Shown here one piece after another: positions 44,698 through 54,423 of a stretch of DNA of 64,000 bases (positions are counted from its first letter, which is position 1; every line of letters begins with the position of its first letter). The stretch comes from Clostridium peptidivorans (lineage in GTDB: Bacteria; Bacillota; Clostridia; Clostridiales; Clostridiaceae): NCBI RefSeq assembly GCF_900205925.1, contig NZ_OAOD01000004.1, positions 1 to 64,000 of the forward strand. Direction: 5' to 3'. A model generated the notes under the pieces. The model was not told where the DNA came from, did not search any database, and worked only from the letters and a program-made list of their open reading frames with translations. A program made the position numbers and the translations under genes.

Positions 44698-45192
44698 TTA
44701 TTTAAAAGATTCATTAAAGGCAGTTTCCATCTTTTCAGCATCCTTTGAAATTGCTAAAAATACATAATTGCCCTGAGTTTTTAATACATGATTTTGGATC
44801 AAAGAGTATTCTTCAGGAAGATAATCTTTAAAGCTTGCACCCTGATTTTCTACTCTTTTAGCCACCTTATCTTTTATTTCAGCTACTTTTTTTTCATCTT
44901 TAACTTTAATTATAGCAAGTTCATCAGCTTTTATATTAGAAGGAGCTATATAAACTTTAAAACCTTCTAAATCAGCTGCATCTATGTCATATAACATCTT
45001 TAATTTTTCAGCATCTACTTCTGGCATCTGTGAAATATCAGTAGCACCCTTTACCTTTGCTACGATTTCATCTACAGATGGACTTTTAGCAGCTTTTTTT
45101 GAAGAACATCCATAAAGGCTTCCTATAGCTAATACAAGCAATAATAGTAGGGATAATAAAGTTACTTTAGATTTTTTAAAATTTCTTATCAT
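44698..45192 (-). CDS. DUF4358 lipoprotein
   Basis: The 164-residue protein has a lipoprotein signal (SLYGC) and a small alpha/beta domain with a lysine-rich VKDEKKVAEIKDKVAKRVENQ helix, typical of DUF4358. The family commonly sits beside MBOAT/DHHW genes in Firmicutes. ATG 45192 is preferred from AAAGGAG spacing over ATG 45201. Function unknown, probably an accessory of surface O-acylation. Confidence 0.85.
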   Translation of the reverse strand: MIRNFKKSKVTLLSLLLLLVLAIGSLYGCSSKKAAKSPSVDEIVAKVKGATDISQMPEVDAEKLKMLYDIDAADLEGFKVYIAPSNIKADELAIIKVKDEKKVAEIKDKVAKRVENQGASFKDYLPEEYSLIQNHVLKTQGNYVFLAISKDAEKMETAFNESFK

Positions 45193-45216
45193 TTTTATCA
45201 TTCTCCTTTGTAAAAA

Positions 45217-46116
45217 TTAGTTACCTTGGCTCGATTTGTGCTGTCTTATATAATCTAGAAGTAAATTATAAAAACTAGGCTTGTAATGTATACCATCTTG
45301 TTCGTGTAAACTTGGATTACTGTCAACTATTGATCTAGCATTTATATAGTCAGCTCCCTTTTCAGATGCAAGACTTTGTAGTGCAGCGTTAAATGTATTA
45401 ATACGAGAGTTTGCAAAAGCTGGATTTTTATGTTCAGCAGCTTGTGTCACAGGTAAAATAGAAAGTACATGTATTTTAGTATTTGGAACTTTGCTTTTTA
45501 TAGAATCTATTAAAACACCATATTGATTTGTAAATTTTTCAGGTGTAAGGTTCTTGTCCACTAAATCATTATTACCAAGTAATATATATATATCTTTAGG
45601 GTTTGATGCAGTTAAACGCTCCACTTCATTTGTAGCGTGAAATACTGAAAGTCCCTTTTTAGCAATAACATGAGCTGTATCTAGTGCTCCATAATACCAC
45701 ATTCCTTCTGTAATAGAATCTCCTAAAAACATTGAGGTATTAAAAAAGGCCTTATTAACTTCCTTATTAGATGAAGTTGAATTATTAGTTGTAGCATTTG
45801 TATTATTGGAAGAACTATTAGTAGAAGAATTTGTATCTGTATTAGTTGTAGTTCCAGCTGCTACACCGCTAGAAGAACTTTGTCCACTTTTATCTGATGA
45901 AGTATTTTTATTTTCTTCATTAGCAGAAGGGGCTTGTACATTTTCTTTTTCGTCTTTTACTTCTTTCTTAGTTTCCTCCTGAACAGTTGCATAAGCATTA
46001 GTATCCTTATGTAGAAACTTTTTTACGGACACAGTTAAAACGCCAGATAATAGTGCAATTACAGTAAGGGACAGTGCAAATCTTTTAGAGTTAAATTTCT
46101 TTTTTCTTCTCTTCAA
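45217..46116 (-). CDS. Membrane-anchored SGNH/GDSL hydrolase with Ser/Thr/Asn linker
   Basis: The 299-residue protein has an N-terminal transmembrane anchor (about 12-30), a low-complexity linker of about 80 residues (Glu/Lys then Thr/Asn/Ser), and a C-terminal SGNH domain: MFLGDSITEG (block I serine), LLGNNDLV (block III), and DGIHYKPSF (block V Asp/His). It probably acts as an acetyl esterase or transferase at the surface. TTG 46116 follows GGAGGT. It is first in the operon, suggesting it works with the MBOAT and DHHW proteins. Confidence 0.9.
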   Translation of the reverse strand: MKRRKKKFNSKRFALSLTVIALLSGVLTVSVKKFLHKDTNAYATVQEETKKEVKDEKENVQAPSANEENKNTSSDKSGQSSSSGVAAGTTTNTDTNSSTNSSSNNTNATTNNSTSSNKEVNKAFFNTSMFLGDSITEGMWYYGALDTAHVIAKKGLSVFHATNEVERLTASNPKDIYILLGNNDLVDKNLTPEKFTNQYGVLIDSIKSKVPNTKIHVLSILPVTQAAEHKNPAFANSRINTFNAALQSLASEKGADYINARSIVDSNPSLHEQDGIHYKPSFYNLLLDYIRQHKSSQGN

Positions 46117-46157
46117 GGTTAAATACCTCCAGTATAATTTATTTTAAGTTGTATACC

Positions 46158-46227
46158 TTGCATAATTCACATAACTCTCTAATTTTGTTATAAATCAGTA
46201 CATCTCAACTTGAGTTAAAATGTTACC
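46158..46227. repeat. Degenerate copy of the 68-bp intergenic repeat
   Basis: Begins TTGCATAATT and includes TTGTTATAAATCAGTACATCTCA and TGTTACC, matching the order of elements in the 10223-10358 units, but the second hairpin has decayed. It lies upstream of the SGNH gene. Confidence 0.65.
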
Positions 46228-46415
46228 TTATATATTATAGTATAATTAATATAAGAAGTGGTTACAAAAAAGTATCGCTATTAATTAATATAATAAAATA
46301 ATATTAATATGTAAAGGGTTTGCAAAGCTTTATCATTAGATTTCTTCTTTTTTCTTTCATATATTTTATAATGTCAAAATAAACTGATAATGGAGTGATA
46401 AAAAGGGGAAATTTT

Positions 46416-47357
46416 ATGAAAAGTATATGTAAAATAAAACCTAAAAATCCTATAGTAGGAACAAATAAAGAATATTCATATGATCTATTAGAAAGAGATA
46501 TAGGTTACTTGAAGATGAAGTATCCGTTTATAACTGTAGGAAAAATAGGAGCAAGTGTATGTGGAAGAGATTTACATTATATTAAGTTTGGTGATGGACC
46601 TAATAAAGTACTTTATAATGGAACTCACCATGGACTTGAATGGATAACTTCATTGTTACTTATGAAATTTACGGAAAATATTTGCAAAGCTTATAAAAAT
46701 GGAAAACAAATAAGAGGATATGATATAAGAGAGTTATTTAAAAAGTCTACCATTTATATAGTTCCTATGGTAAATCCCGATGGAGTAGATCTAGTTATAA
46801 ATGGTTTGAAAAAAAGTAATCCTTATTATAATGAACTTTTAAAGTGGAATAATGAAAGTACAGATTTTTCAAAAGTATGGCAGGCTAATGTAAGAGGGGT
46901 GGACTTAAATCATAATTATGATGCTTCCTTTGATCTTTCTAAAAAAGCAGAAAAAGAGCATTGTATAGTAGGACCAGGGCCTACTCGTTACTCTGGAGAA
47001 TGTCCTGAGTCGGAACCAGAAACGAAAGCTTTAGCAGACTTTACACGGAAAGAAGATTTTAAGCTTGTCATGGCCTATCATAGCCAAGGAAAGGAAATAT
47101 ACTGGCAATATGGGAATTCAACCCCACCAATAGCAAGATCAATAGGAAAGATTTTTTCAGAGGTAAGCGGATATAAATTAGGAGAGGTAATAGGAATCGC
47201 TTCCTATGCAGGTTACAAAGATTGGTTCATAGATAAGTTTAAAAGGCCGGGATATACTATAGAAGTAGGATGGGGAAAAAATCCTCTCCCATTAAAGCAA
47301 TTTAATCAAATATATAAAAGTAATGAAGAAATGCTTATATTAGCAGCAATGCTATAA
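46416..47357 (+). CDS. M14 family zinc carboxypeptidase
   Basis: The 313-residue enzyme has M14 ligands HHGLEW (H and E), a later AYHSQG histidine, and the catalytic glutamate in YTIEVGWGKNPLP. It resembles gamma-D-glutamyl-L-diacid endopeptidase I, which cleaves peptidoglycan stem peptides. The mature-like N-terminus lacks a signal peptide, so a cytoplasmic or sporulation-associated role is likely. ATG 46416 follows AAAGGGGA; GTG 46395 lies before it. Confidence 0.9.
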   Translation: MKSICKIKPKNPIVGTNKEYSYDLLERDIGYLKMKYPFITVGKIGASVCGRDLHYIKFGDGPNKVLYNGTHHGLEWITSLLLMKFTENICKAYKNGKQIRGYDIRELFKKSTIYIVPMVNPDGVDLVINGLKKSNPYYNELLKWNNESTDFSKVWQANVRGVDLNHNYDASFDLSKKAEKEHCIVGPGPTRYSGECPESEPETKALADFTRKEDFKLVMAYHSQGKEIYWQYGNSTPPIARSIGKIFSEVSGYKLGEVIGIASYAGYKDWFIDKFKRPGYTIEVGWGKNPLPLKQFNQIYKSNEEMLILAAML

Positions 47358-47382
47358 AAATTGGGATGAAAATTAATTGGTG

Positions 47383-47409
47383 CCTCTCAATACGTTGAGA
47401 GGTTTTCTT
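47383..47409 (+). terminator. Terminator of the carboxypeptidase gene
   Basis: CCTCTCAA-TACG-TTGAGAGG followed by TTTTCTT. Confidence 0.9.
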
Positions 47410-47519
47410 AATTATTATCTATTAACTATTATTTGAAAAGTAAGGTTTGATAAAAATATTAATTTATTATATAATGATATACTATATGTCTAAACTTGGA
47501 AAAGGGGATGGGGAAAGTT

Positions 47520-49004
47520 ATGGATCGCTCAAAACAACTAGGGGAAGAGAGCATAGGTAAGCTCTTATTTAAATTTTCATTGCCTGCAATTATTGGTATG
47601 TTAGTAAATGGTCTTTATAATATGGTGGATCGAATATTCATAGGAAGAGGGGTAGGTTCTTTAGCACTTTCAGGACTTGCTGCAGGATTCCCCTTATCAA
47701 TTATAAATATGGCATTTGGAATGCTGGTTGGTATAGGATCTTCTGCCATGATTTCTATAAAACTTGGTGAGAAAGATAAAGATTCAGCAGAAAAAATACT
47801 TGGAAATGCGTTAGTGCTAAATATAATATTATCTTTAATGTTTACAACTTTTGGGTTGTTGTTTTTAGATAAATTATTAATTATATTTGGTGCAAGTGGT
47901 GAAACGCTTGGATATGCAAGAGATTATATGAAATATATTATTGGAGGAGCGGTGCTTCAAAATATAGGCTTTGGTATGAATAATATAATACGTTCAGAAG
48001 GTAGTCCGCGTACTGCTATGGCTACTATGCTTATAGGAGCTATCATAAATACAATACTTGACCCTATATTTATATTTATATTTGATATGGGAGTTCAAGG
48101 AGCAGCTATTGCTACTATAATTTCACAAGGCATTTCTTCAATTTGGGTACTTGCACATTTTATAAGTGGTAGAAGTACATTAAAATTCCACAAGGAAAAC
48201 TTTAAATTAAGACTTGAAACTATAAAACACATACTTGCTATAGGAATGTCACCATTTGCAATGCAAATTGCATCAAGTGTGGTTATAACAATTTACAATA
48301 AGAGCCTTCTAGCTTATGGTGGAAATTTAGCTGTAGCAGCTATGGGGATAATTAACAGTATCATAATGTTGTTTTTTATGCCTATATTTGGTATAAATCA
48401 AGGAGTTCAACCTATAATAGGTTATAACTATGGAGCTAAAAATTATGCTAGGGTAAAGAAAGCTTTAAAACTTGCCATTTTAGCAGCAATGGTAACATCT
48501 ACAGTGGGATTTATAATAATACAGTCATTTCCAAGAGAGCTTATAGGGCTATTTAATAAAAATGACACACAGCTTATTGAAATAGGAGCCAGAGGAATAA
48601 GAATAGATATGATGTTTTTACCTATAATAGGGTTTCAAATAGTAAGTTCTAATTATTTTCAAGCTATTGGAAAAGCGAAGATATCAATAATTTTAAGTTT
48701 ATCTAGACAGGTGCTTATACTTATACCAATACTACTCATAATACCACCAATATTTAAGCTAGATGGTGTATGGGCAAGTGCACCTATATCAGATTTACTT
48801 TCTGTAATACTTACTGGTATTTTCTTATATAAAGATATTAAAATTTTAAACAAAGATATTAAAATTCAAGGAAAAATTAAAGAAGAACAACAAACTGTTA
48901 TTGAGGATGTGGAAAAGCAAGAAATCATTAAAGAAACTTATGATACATTCAAAGAAGAAGATAATATGTTTAAAGAACTATCTGAAATAAAATTTCAAAA
49001 ATAA
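47520..49004 (+). CDS. MATE family efflux transporter
   Basis: The 494-residue membrane protein has twelve helices in two repeats, with MATE blocks LPAIIGMLVNGLYNMVDRIFIGR and GINQGVQPIIGYNYGA. It would expel drugs or metabolites using Na or proton gradients. A charged tail of about 45 residues extends beyond helix 12. ATG 47520 is preferred; the upstream ATG 47508 and TTG 47496 overlap the AAAGGGG ribosome binding region. Confidence 0.93.
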   Translation: MDRSKQLGEESIGKLLFKFSLPAIIGMLVNGLYNMVDRIFIGRGVGSLALSGLAAGFPLSIINMAFGMLVGIGSSAMISIKLGEKDKDSAEKILGNALVLNIILSLMFTTFGLLFLDKLLIIFGASGETLGYARDYMKYIIGGAVLQNIGFGMNNIIRSEGSPRTAMATMLIGAIINTILDPIFIFIFDMGVQGAAIATIISQGISSIWVLAHFISGRSTLKFHKENFKLRLETIKHILAIGMSPFAMQIASSVVITIYNKSLLAYGGNLAVAAMGIINSIIMLFFMPIFGINQGVQPIIGYNYGAKNYARVKKALKLAILAAMVTSTVGFIIIQSFPRELIGLFNKNDTQLIEIGARGIRIDMMFLPIIGFQIVSSNYFQAIGKAKISIILSLSRQVLILIPILLIIPPIFKLDGVWASAPISDLLSVILTGIFLYKDIKILNKDIKIQGKIKEEQQTVIEDVEKQEIIKETYDTFKEEDNMFKELSEIKFQK

Positions 49005-49011
49005 TAATAAG

Positions 49012-49042
49012 AAAGGTGAATCCAAGCGGATTCACCTTTTAT
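49012..49042. terminator. Bidirectional terminator
   Basis: AAAGGTGAATCC-AAGC-GGATTCACCTTT, with flanking A and T, between the convergent MATE and fbp genes. Confidence 0.9.
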
Positions 49043-49057
49043 TTAACACTTGCCACG

Positions 49058-51046
49058 TTAAACTTGTTCGTCAATTAGGCCTTTTCTATAAGCTATAAGT
49101 AGCTTTTCTAAATCTTTTATTTGAAAAGTAATTTCTTTACCTATATCAGTATCTGCTACTCTTTTTCTTTGCATACCATGCTCTACAATTATTGTAGAGG
49201 ATAAGATGTCCTTTTCTTCTTCAATGGCCTTTTTAATAGAGTCAAAAGGTTCATGAGAAGTTAGCAGAAATCCATAGGAATTATAAATTAAAGTATAGCC
49301 TGCAATTCCTGTTTCAGGTTGATAAGCCTTACAAAAACCTCCATCAATTACTAAAAGCTTGCCATTTGCTTTTATTGGACTTTCACCTCGTATTGTTTTT
49401 ACAGGAATGTGTCCATTTATAATGTGAGAGCAATCTTTATCTAAATGGAATTCTTCAAAAATTCTATTACTTAACTCTTCATCATTCATTAGCTTATAGT
49501 AAGTATTTTTTTCTTCTATATGAGTTGATTTATCTTCAATAAAGTATCTTTCAAAGGTGGTTATTCTATTTTTACCAAATAGGGGGGAATGTTGTCCGCA
49601 CCAAAGATACCACATCATGTCCATAGCATAATTTTTAACATTCTCATCTTTTTTATAAAAATATGCCTCCCTTGCATAACGATCAAACATATCTAATAGA
49701 GATTTACCTTTGTAATCTTTTCCTTCAAAGTTGACAGTTTTAAATTCTCCGTTCTCATCAAGAGGAATACATCCATGAAATAATATATTTGAGTTATATA
49801 CAAGATACAGACTGCCTTTACTGTATAAAAATCTTATATGCCTTTGAAGCTTTTCACTATTAACAAATGAGTGAGTAAGTTTGTTTATTAACTCTTCTTC
49901 TTCAGGAGTTAGTTTGTATGGATCATCTTTAAATAATGTAGGGAAATTAGTATCTCTTAATGGATAAGTTTTTCCATCTACGGTTACAGTTTTATTTTCT
50001 AGATCCATCTTATCTAAAAGCAGCATATAATCCATTTCAAATTCAGAATGCCTTTTAACCTTTTGTCCTTCTAGTTTAAACTGAATAATTGCTATTGCTT
50101 TATGCATCTTAGCTAAAAGGGAGACTTCGTTTTCCGAAAGTTTCTTAGTTAATGTTTTTGGAATAAAGTATTTGCAAGGATCATTGCCGTAAATTTCTAG
50201 AGCAAAGGTAGCAAGAGGTAGCAGATTTATGCCATAGCCATCTTCAATACTGCTAAGGTTTGCATATCTTAAACTTACTCTCAGGGCATTAGCAGCGCAA
50301 GTTTTAGAGCCTGAAGCTGCTCCCATCCAAATGATGTCATGGTTTCCCCATTGAATATCTATAGAATGATGATTCATTAAAGCATCCATTATTATTTCAG
50401 CACCAGGACCTCTATCGTATATATCGCCAATAATATGAAGTCTATCCACAACAAGTCTTTGAATAACTTTAGATAAAGCAACCACAAATTCACTAGCACA
50501 GCCAATGTCTATTATGGTATCTATTATGCCTGTGTAATATTCTTGTCTATTAATTCTATCAATTTGTTCATTTAAAAGTTCTTCGATTATATATGAAAAA
50601 TCTTTAGGTAAAGCTTTTCTAACTTTAGATCTTGTATACTTTGAGGATACTGTTTTACAAACTTGAATAAGTCTGTATAAAGTAATCTTGTACCATTCTT
50701 CTAAATCCTGCTCTGTTCTTTTAAGTAGCTCCATTTTTTCTTCAGGATAATATATTAAAGTGGCGAGGCTTGCCTTTTCTCTTTCCATTAAAGATGTACC
50801 AAATATTTCATCAAGTTTTCTTTTGATAACCCCAGAAGCATTTTTAAGCATGTGAGTAAAAGACTCATATTCACCATGTATGTCACTAATAAAATGTTCT
50901 GTACCCTTAGGAAGATTTAATATAGATTGAAGATTAATTATTTCACTACTAGCTGAAGATATAGTAGGATATTTTGTGCTTAATAACTTTAAATATCTTA
51001 AATCGTTTTTTATAATATTAATGTTGTTTTCATCATATAAGGTCAT
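49058..51046 (-). CDS. fbp: Class III fructose-1,6-bisphosphatase
   Basis: The 662-residue enzyme is of the Firmicute-specific class III. The calcineurin-like metallophosphatase motifs are present: [32 protein letters not shown] and, near the end, [11 protein letters not shown]. It removes the 1-phosphate of fructose bisphosphate in gluconeogenesis. ATG 51046 is chosen from GAGGG spacing over ATG 51055. Single gene. The gap 51056-51421 holds only an extended -10 promoter (TGATATAAT, 51384-51392) for the next gene. Confidence 0.95.
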   Translation of the reverse strand: MTLYDENNINIIKNDLRYLKLLSTKYPTISSASSEIINLQSILNLPKGTEHFISDIHGEYESFTHMLKNASGVIKRKLDEIFGTSLMEREKASLATLIYYPEEKMELLKRTEQDLEEWYKITLYRLIQVCKTVSSKYTRSKVRKALPKDFSYIIEELLNEQIDRINRQEYYTGIIDTIIDIGCASEFVVALSKVIQRLVVDRLHIIGDIYDRGPGAEIIMDALMNHHSIDIQWGNHDIIWMGAASGSKTCAANALRVSLRYANLSSIEDGYGINLLPLATFALEIYGNDPCKYFIPKTLTKKLSENEVSLLAKMHKAIAIIQFKLEGQKVKRHSEFEMDYMLLLDKMDLENKTVTVDGKTYPLRDTNFPTLFKDDPYKLTPEEEELINKLTHSFVNSEKLQRHIRFLYSKGSLYLVYNSNILFHGCIPLDENGEFKTVNFEGKDYKGKSLLDMFDRYAREAYFYKKDENVKNYAMDMMWYLWCGQHSPLFGKNRITTFERYFIEDKSTHIEEKNTYYKLMNDEELSNRIFEEFHLDKDCSHIINGHIPVKTIRGESPIKANGKLLVIDGGFCKAYQPETGIAGYTLIYNSYGFLLTSHEPFDSIKKAIEEEKDILSSTIIVEHGMQRKRVADTDIGKEITFQIKDLEKLLIAYRKGLIDEQV

Positions 51047-51421
51047 ACTCTCCATCCCTCATTTTCAATAGTTTTAAATTTAAACCATATAATATATTAT
51101 ATAGCAATCATATGTTAAATTCTATACTATAATCCATTTTTTTTATATGCAATATGCTACATTTTTCGAAATTAGTATATGCTATTGAATGAAAACATTA
51201 TACAATAGAGAAATCAATGGGTAATAAGATATTTTAGTATAAAAATATCTTATTTGAAAAGGGAGATAATTGTAGATACATGTATATATATATTATTAAA
51301 TAGAAAGGAAAAATATATATAGAGATTATTTACAGTAAAAAATACGTATTTGGCATAAACCATAGATTGGAATTTTACACACATGATATAATATTTTATA
51401 TAAAATGTTGGGGGGATAAAA

Positions 51422-51853
51422 TTGAAAATACTTGTAATAGACGGTCAGGGTGGGAAAATGGGTAAGTTAATTGTAGAAGGGCTTAAAAAAATTTTACCTG
51501 AATATGAGATTATTGCACTTGGTACCAATAGTATAGCTACCTCTGCTATGCTTAAAGCAGGGGCGGATTTTGGAGCGACTGGAGAAAATCCGGTGGTATA
51601 TAACTCCAGCGATGCTGATATAATAATCGGTCCTGTAGGAATTATAATTGCAAATTCTCTTTTGGGAGAAATAACTCCATCAATGGCTCTAGCTATTGCC
51701 CAAAGCAGGGCACAAAGAATTTTGATTCCAGTAAATAGGTGTAATAATAAGGTAGTAGGAGTAAAAAATTTACCTCTCAGCGAGTATATTGGACTAGCAA
51801 TAGAGCAGGTAAAGGAAATTATTAAAGAAAAAACAGGTGATTGTAAAAAATAA
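51422..51853 (+). CDS. DUF3842 family protein
   Basis: The 143-residue protein has a Rossmann-like start (ILVIDGQGGKMG) and the family motif IIGPVGIIIANSLLGEITPSMA. Function unknown; the glycine-rich loop suggests nucleotide or cofactor binding. The start is TTG 51422 after GGGGGG. Confidence 0.85.
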   Translation: MKILVIDGQGGKMGKLIVEGLKKILPEYEIIALGTNSIATSAMLKAGADFGATGENPVVYNSSDADIIIGPVGIIIANSLLGEITPSMALAIAQSRAQRILIPVNRCNNKVVGVKNLPLSEYIGLAIEQVKEIIKEKTGDCKK

Positions 51854-51882
51854 GACTGCAAAATTTTTGCAGCCTTATTTTT
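51852..51882. terminator. Bidirectional terminator
   Basis: AAGACTGCAAA pairs with TTTGCAGCCTT (one mismatch), followed by ATTTTTAT, between DUF3842 and the convergent kinase gene. Confidence 0.8.
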
Positions 51883-51895
51883 ATATAGTTTAAAT

Positions 51896-52528
51896 TTAAA
51901 AAACTAAGTCGCTGTGCTCGGGAATCTTCATCTCTTTAAAATACTCATTTTCTAAGGGAATCCATTCGCAAAGGAAGCGTTTGTGCATTATAGGACCATT
52001 TCTTTTTAAAATTCTAAGGCTTTGTTCTTCTGGTTCAATATGCAAAAATATTTTTAAGTCATAGCTATCTATTAAAGTAGGATGCATACTATAAGAACCT
52101 TCGATAATATTAAGCCTTTTAGGAATTACTGATATACATTCAGTTAGTGCCATTTGTTTACAATCATATATTTGATATTTAAACTCCTGTCCACTTTTAA
52201 GTCCAGTGATAACTTCTTCTTTAAATCTAACGTAATCTACATTTCCACCAACTTCTTTTAATCGCTTTTCTGTCTTTAACTCAGGTCTAAGAAAAAAATC
52301 ATCCATATGAAATAGGTTACAATCATATACTTCACTTAAAAGGTTAGCTAATGTACTTTTTCCTGAACCGCTATTTCCGTCTACGGCTATCATCATGGTA
52401 TCATGAGATTTTAACAGAGAATCAATTTTAGAAAATACCTTAAAATATTTATTATCTTGAGCTTGCATCTTCGGATGCAGTTTATGTTGCTTCAACAACA
52501 AATTTTTAAAGTCTACTATATTATGCAT
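51896..52528 (-). CDS. Uridine kinase-family P-loop kinase
   Basis: The 210-residue protein has Walker A GNSGSGKS (51-58) preceded by MMIAVD, a DDFFLRPE segment like the substrate loop of uridine kinase/NRK/PanK relatives, and IIEGSYSMHP. Its start overlaps the end of the ECF S-component gene by 8 bases, so the two are translationally linked. This points to phosphorylative trapping of an imported vitamin or nucleoside. The exact substrate cannot be read from the sequence. Confidence 0.85.
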   Translation of the reverse strand: MHNIVDFKNLLLKQHKLHPKMQAQDNKYFKVFSKIDSLLKSHDTMMIAVDGNSGSGKSTLANLLSEVYDCNLFHMDDFFLRPELKTEKRLKEVGGNVDYVRFKEEVITGLKSGQEFKYQIYDCKQMALTECISVIPKRLNIIEGSYSMHPTLIDSYDLKIFLHIEPEEQSLRILKRNGPIMHKRFLCEWIPLENEYFKEMKIPEHSDLVF

Positions 52529-53054
52529 TTTCTACTACTCTTGCCTTTCTTAAAGTTACAATAATGATAGGAATAATAATGATTTGAAGAAGAATACCTG
52601 GAAGTGCATTGATGAATGCACCAGTCATAAAAACTTTCCAAGTAAATGCAGCACCCTTTACTCCATATAAGAAAATGCTAACAATACCCCAAACTACTCG
52701 TCCACAAATCATAGATATAATCAATGATATATAAATAAAAATATTCTTTTTTGGAAATAAATTGCCTAAAATTCCTGATATACAGCCATAGGTAGCTAGT
52801 TCAAAAGCCATTGCAAGGGCAACAGGAAACATAATTGGCATTCCCAAAATTATGCTTCTAAGTATTGGTACAATAAAACCAACTATTAAACCGTAGGGCC
52901 ATCCACAAACAAAGCCACTAATTAAAACTGGTATATGCATAGGTAGTAATTTATTACCTATGCTTGGAATTTGTCCTGTGAGAAAGGGCAATATAAGCCC
53001 AAGAGCAATAAATAACCCTGAAAATACTAAATTTTTTGTTGATAATTTTTTCAT
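52521..53054 (-). CDS. ECF transporter S component
   Basis: The 177-residue membrane protein has about six hydrophobic helices and the S-component N-terminal pattern LVFSGLFIALGLILPF with MHIPVLISGFVCGWPYGL, seen in the PanT/generic ECF S group. It would bind a vitamin-like substrate and borrow a shared energising module encoded elsewhere. The downstream kinase gene overlaps it. AGGAGG lies upstream of the ATG. Confidence 0.88.
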   Translation of the reverse strand: MKKLSTKNLVFSGLFIALGLILPFLTGQIPSIGNKLLPMHIPVLISGFVCGWPYGLIVGFIVPILRSIILGMPIMFPVALAMAFELATYGCISGILGNLFPKKNIFIYISLIISMICGRVVWGIVSIFLYGVKGAAFTWKVFMTGAFINALPGILLQIIIIPIIIVTLRKARVVENA

Positions 53055-53145
53055 GTTTTAAAATTCCTCCTAATAAAAATATCATGTAGATATAAGGAAA
53101 ACATCAAAATTTATGTAGTTGTTTTCCAAAGACGATATACCTTCA

Positions 53146-53154
53146 TGGTATAAT
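53146..53154 (+). promoter_or_regulatory. TG-extended -10 promoter of candidate sRNA
   Basis: TGGTATAAT is an extended -10 element facing away from the ECF S gene; no gene follows on the plus strand before the terminator at 53327. TTGTTT lies at about 53119, with long spacing. Confidence 0.5.
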
Positions 53155-53160
53155 TATTAA

Positions 53161-53368
53161 AGAATAATTGTGGTAGTTTGGTGAATTGCTAACTTCGGTT
53201 AGCTATTATGATAATTTTAACTCAAAATACAAAATTATACAAATGAATATATAAAATGTCTATCAGTCTGGAGAACTTGTAAAAGAATCAACTGTTTCCA
53301 TTATGGAAATAGTTTAGATTGTTAATAAAGGCTAAAGGGTAGTATCCCTTTAGCCTTTAGTTTTTTAT
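53161..53368 (+). ncRNA. Candidate small RNA of about 210 nt
   Basis: Downstream of the extended -10 there are three hairpins: GCTAAC-TTCG-GTTAGC (UUCG tetraloop, near 53188-53203), AACTGTTTCC/GGAAATAGTT (near 53291-53314) and a terminator AAAGGCTAAAGGG/CCCTTTAGCCTTT (53327-53358) followed by TTTTTT. No coding frame longer than about 12 residues is present. The terminator points on the plus strand, where no protein gene could use it. This combination suggests a stand-alone RNA. Confidence 0.6.
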
Positions 53369-53419
53369 ATAGGGGAGAGGTTATAGATGAAGAGAATCAG
53401 CCATTCGTATTAATATTAT

Positions 53420-54103
53420 TTATAGAGTTTCTCTGTAATTATCCATGATATTAGAGAAAAGTTCTGCAGTACTTGGAGGGGTATATGTAATTGCGTTAGC
53501 CCCTGCCTTAATTGTATTACGAATACTTTCTACATTGGGTCCTCCTGTGGCAATGATGGGTATGTATGGAAATCTTGTTCTGATGCTCTGGACAAGACTA
53601 GCTGTTTTAGGTCCACCTGAAACATTAAGTATAGAAACTCCAGCTTTTATCCTTTCTTCAATACATTCCTTTTCTGATACCACAGTGATTACAATAGGGA
53701 TATCGATTTTCTTTTTCATTTTCGTAATAATATCATTTGGCGTAGGGGCATTTAAAACAACACCAAAAGCCCCATGTAGTTCAGCATGAAGAGCAATATC
53801 AATGGATCTTTGTCCTGATGTCAAGCCTCCTCCTACTCCTACAAAAACTGGACTAGGAGATACTTCTATAATAGCATGAGTTATTGAAAGCTGAGGAGTG
53901 AATGGATAAACTGCAATTACTCCATCTGCATTGCAATTTTTGATTATAGCAACATCTGTTGAAAAAATCAGTGACTTTATTCTTTTTCCAAAAATATTGA
54001 TACCACTTGCATCATATATTTCTTTTGGAACCTCTACAATTCTCTTTCTAAGTCTTGATTCTATTACCGGTACATATTTCTTATCTTTTATCATATTTTC
54101 CAA
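53420..54103 (-). CDS. TIM-barrel protein of unknown function
   Basis: The roughly 227-residue protein looks like a phosphate-binding beta/alpha barrel: GVGGGLTSGQRSID, GAFGVVLNAPTP, IPIVITVVSE, GVSILNVSGGPKTA and IIATGGPNVESIRNTIKAGANAITYTPP are successive strand-loop units, with glycine loops like FMN/phosphate binders. TTG 54103 fits the AGGAGAT site; the upstream ATG 54121 has no ribosome binding site. It is a separate unit from the ECF transporter genes. Substrate unknown. The gap 54122-54423 holds nothing clear. Confidence 0.75.
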   Translation of the reverse strand: MENMIKDKKYVPVIESRLRKRIVEVPKEIYDASGINIFGKRIKSLIFSTDVAIIKNCNADGVIAVYPFTPQLSITHAIIEVSPSPVFVGVGGGLTSGQRSIDIALHAELHGAFGVVLNAPTPNDIITKMKKKIDIPIVITVVSEKECIEERIKAGVSILNVSGGPKTASLVQSIRTRFPYIPIIATGGPNVESIRNTIKAGANAITYTPPSTAELFSNIMDNYRETL

Positions 54104-54423
54104 AATAAGATCTCCTAACATGCTTTTAATGATTTTAAAATTAATTTACCCTTTATTTTGTTTGCTATTCGGTATTCGGTATATATGGTTATTAAGTTCA
54201 TTTTATTTTTTAATTTCTAATAACTCAAAATAACTTAATAAAAATAAAAGTGATTAGTATCTATAAATTTAATTTTAGCTAGTAAACCACCCATATGAAT
54301 TGTATTATATGAAGAATTAAAAGTAAATAAATTTTATAAAAATTAAGTTGAAATAATATACGATATATATGGTAAAATGTTGAAGAGAATATAAGATAAT
54401 AAGATAATGTGAGGGACGAATTT

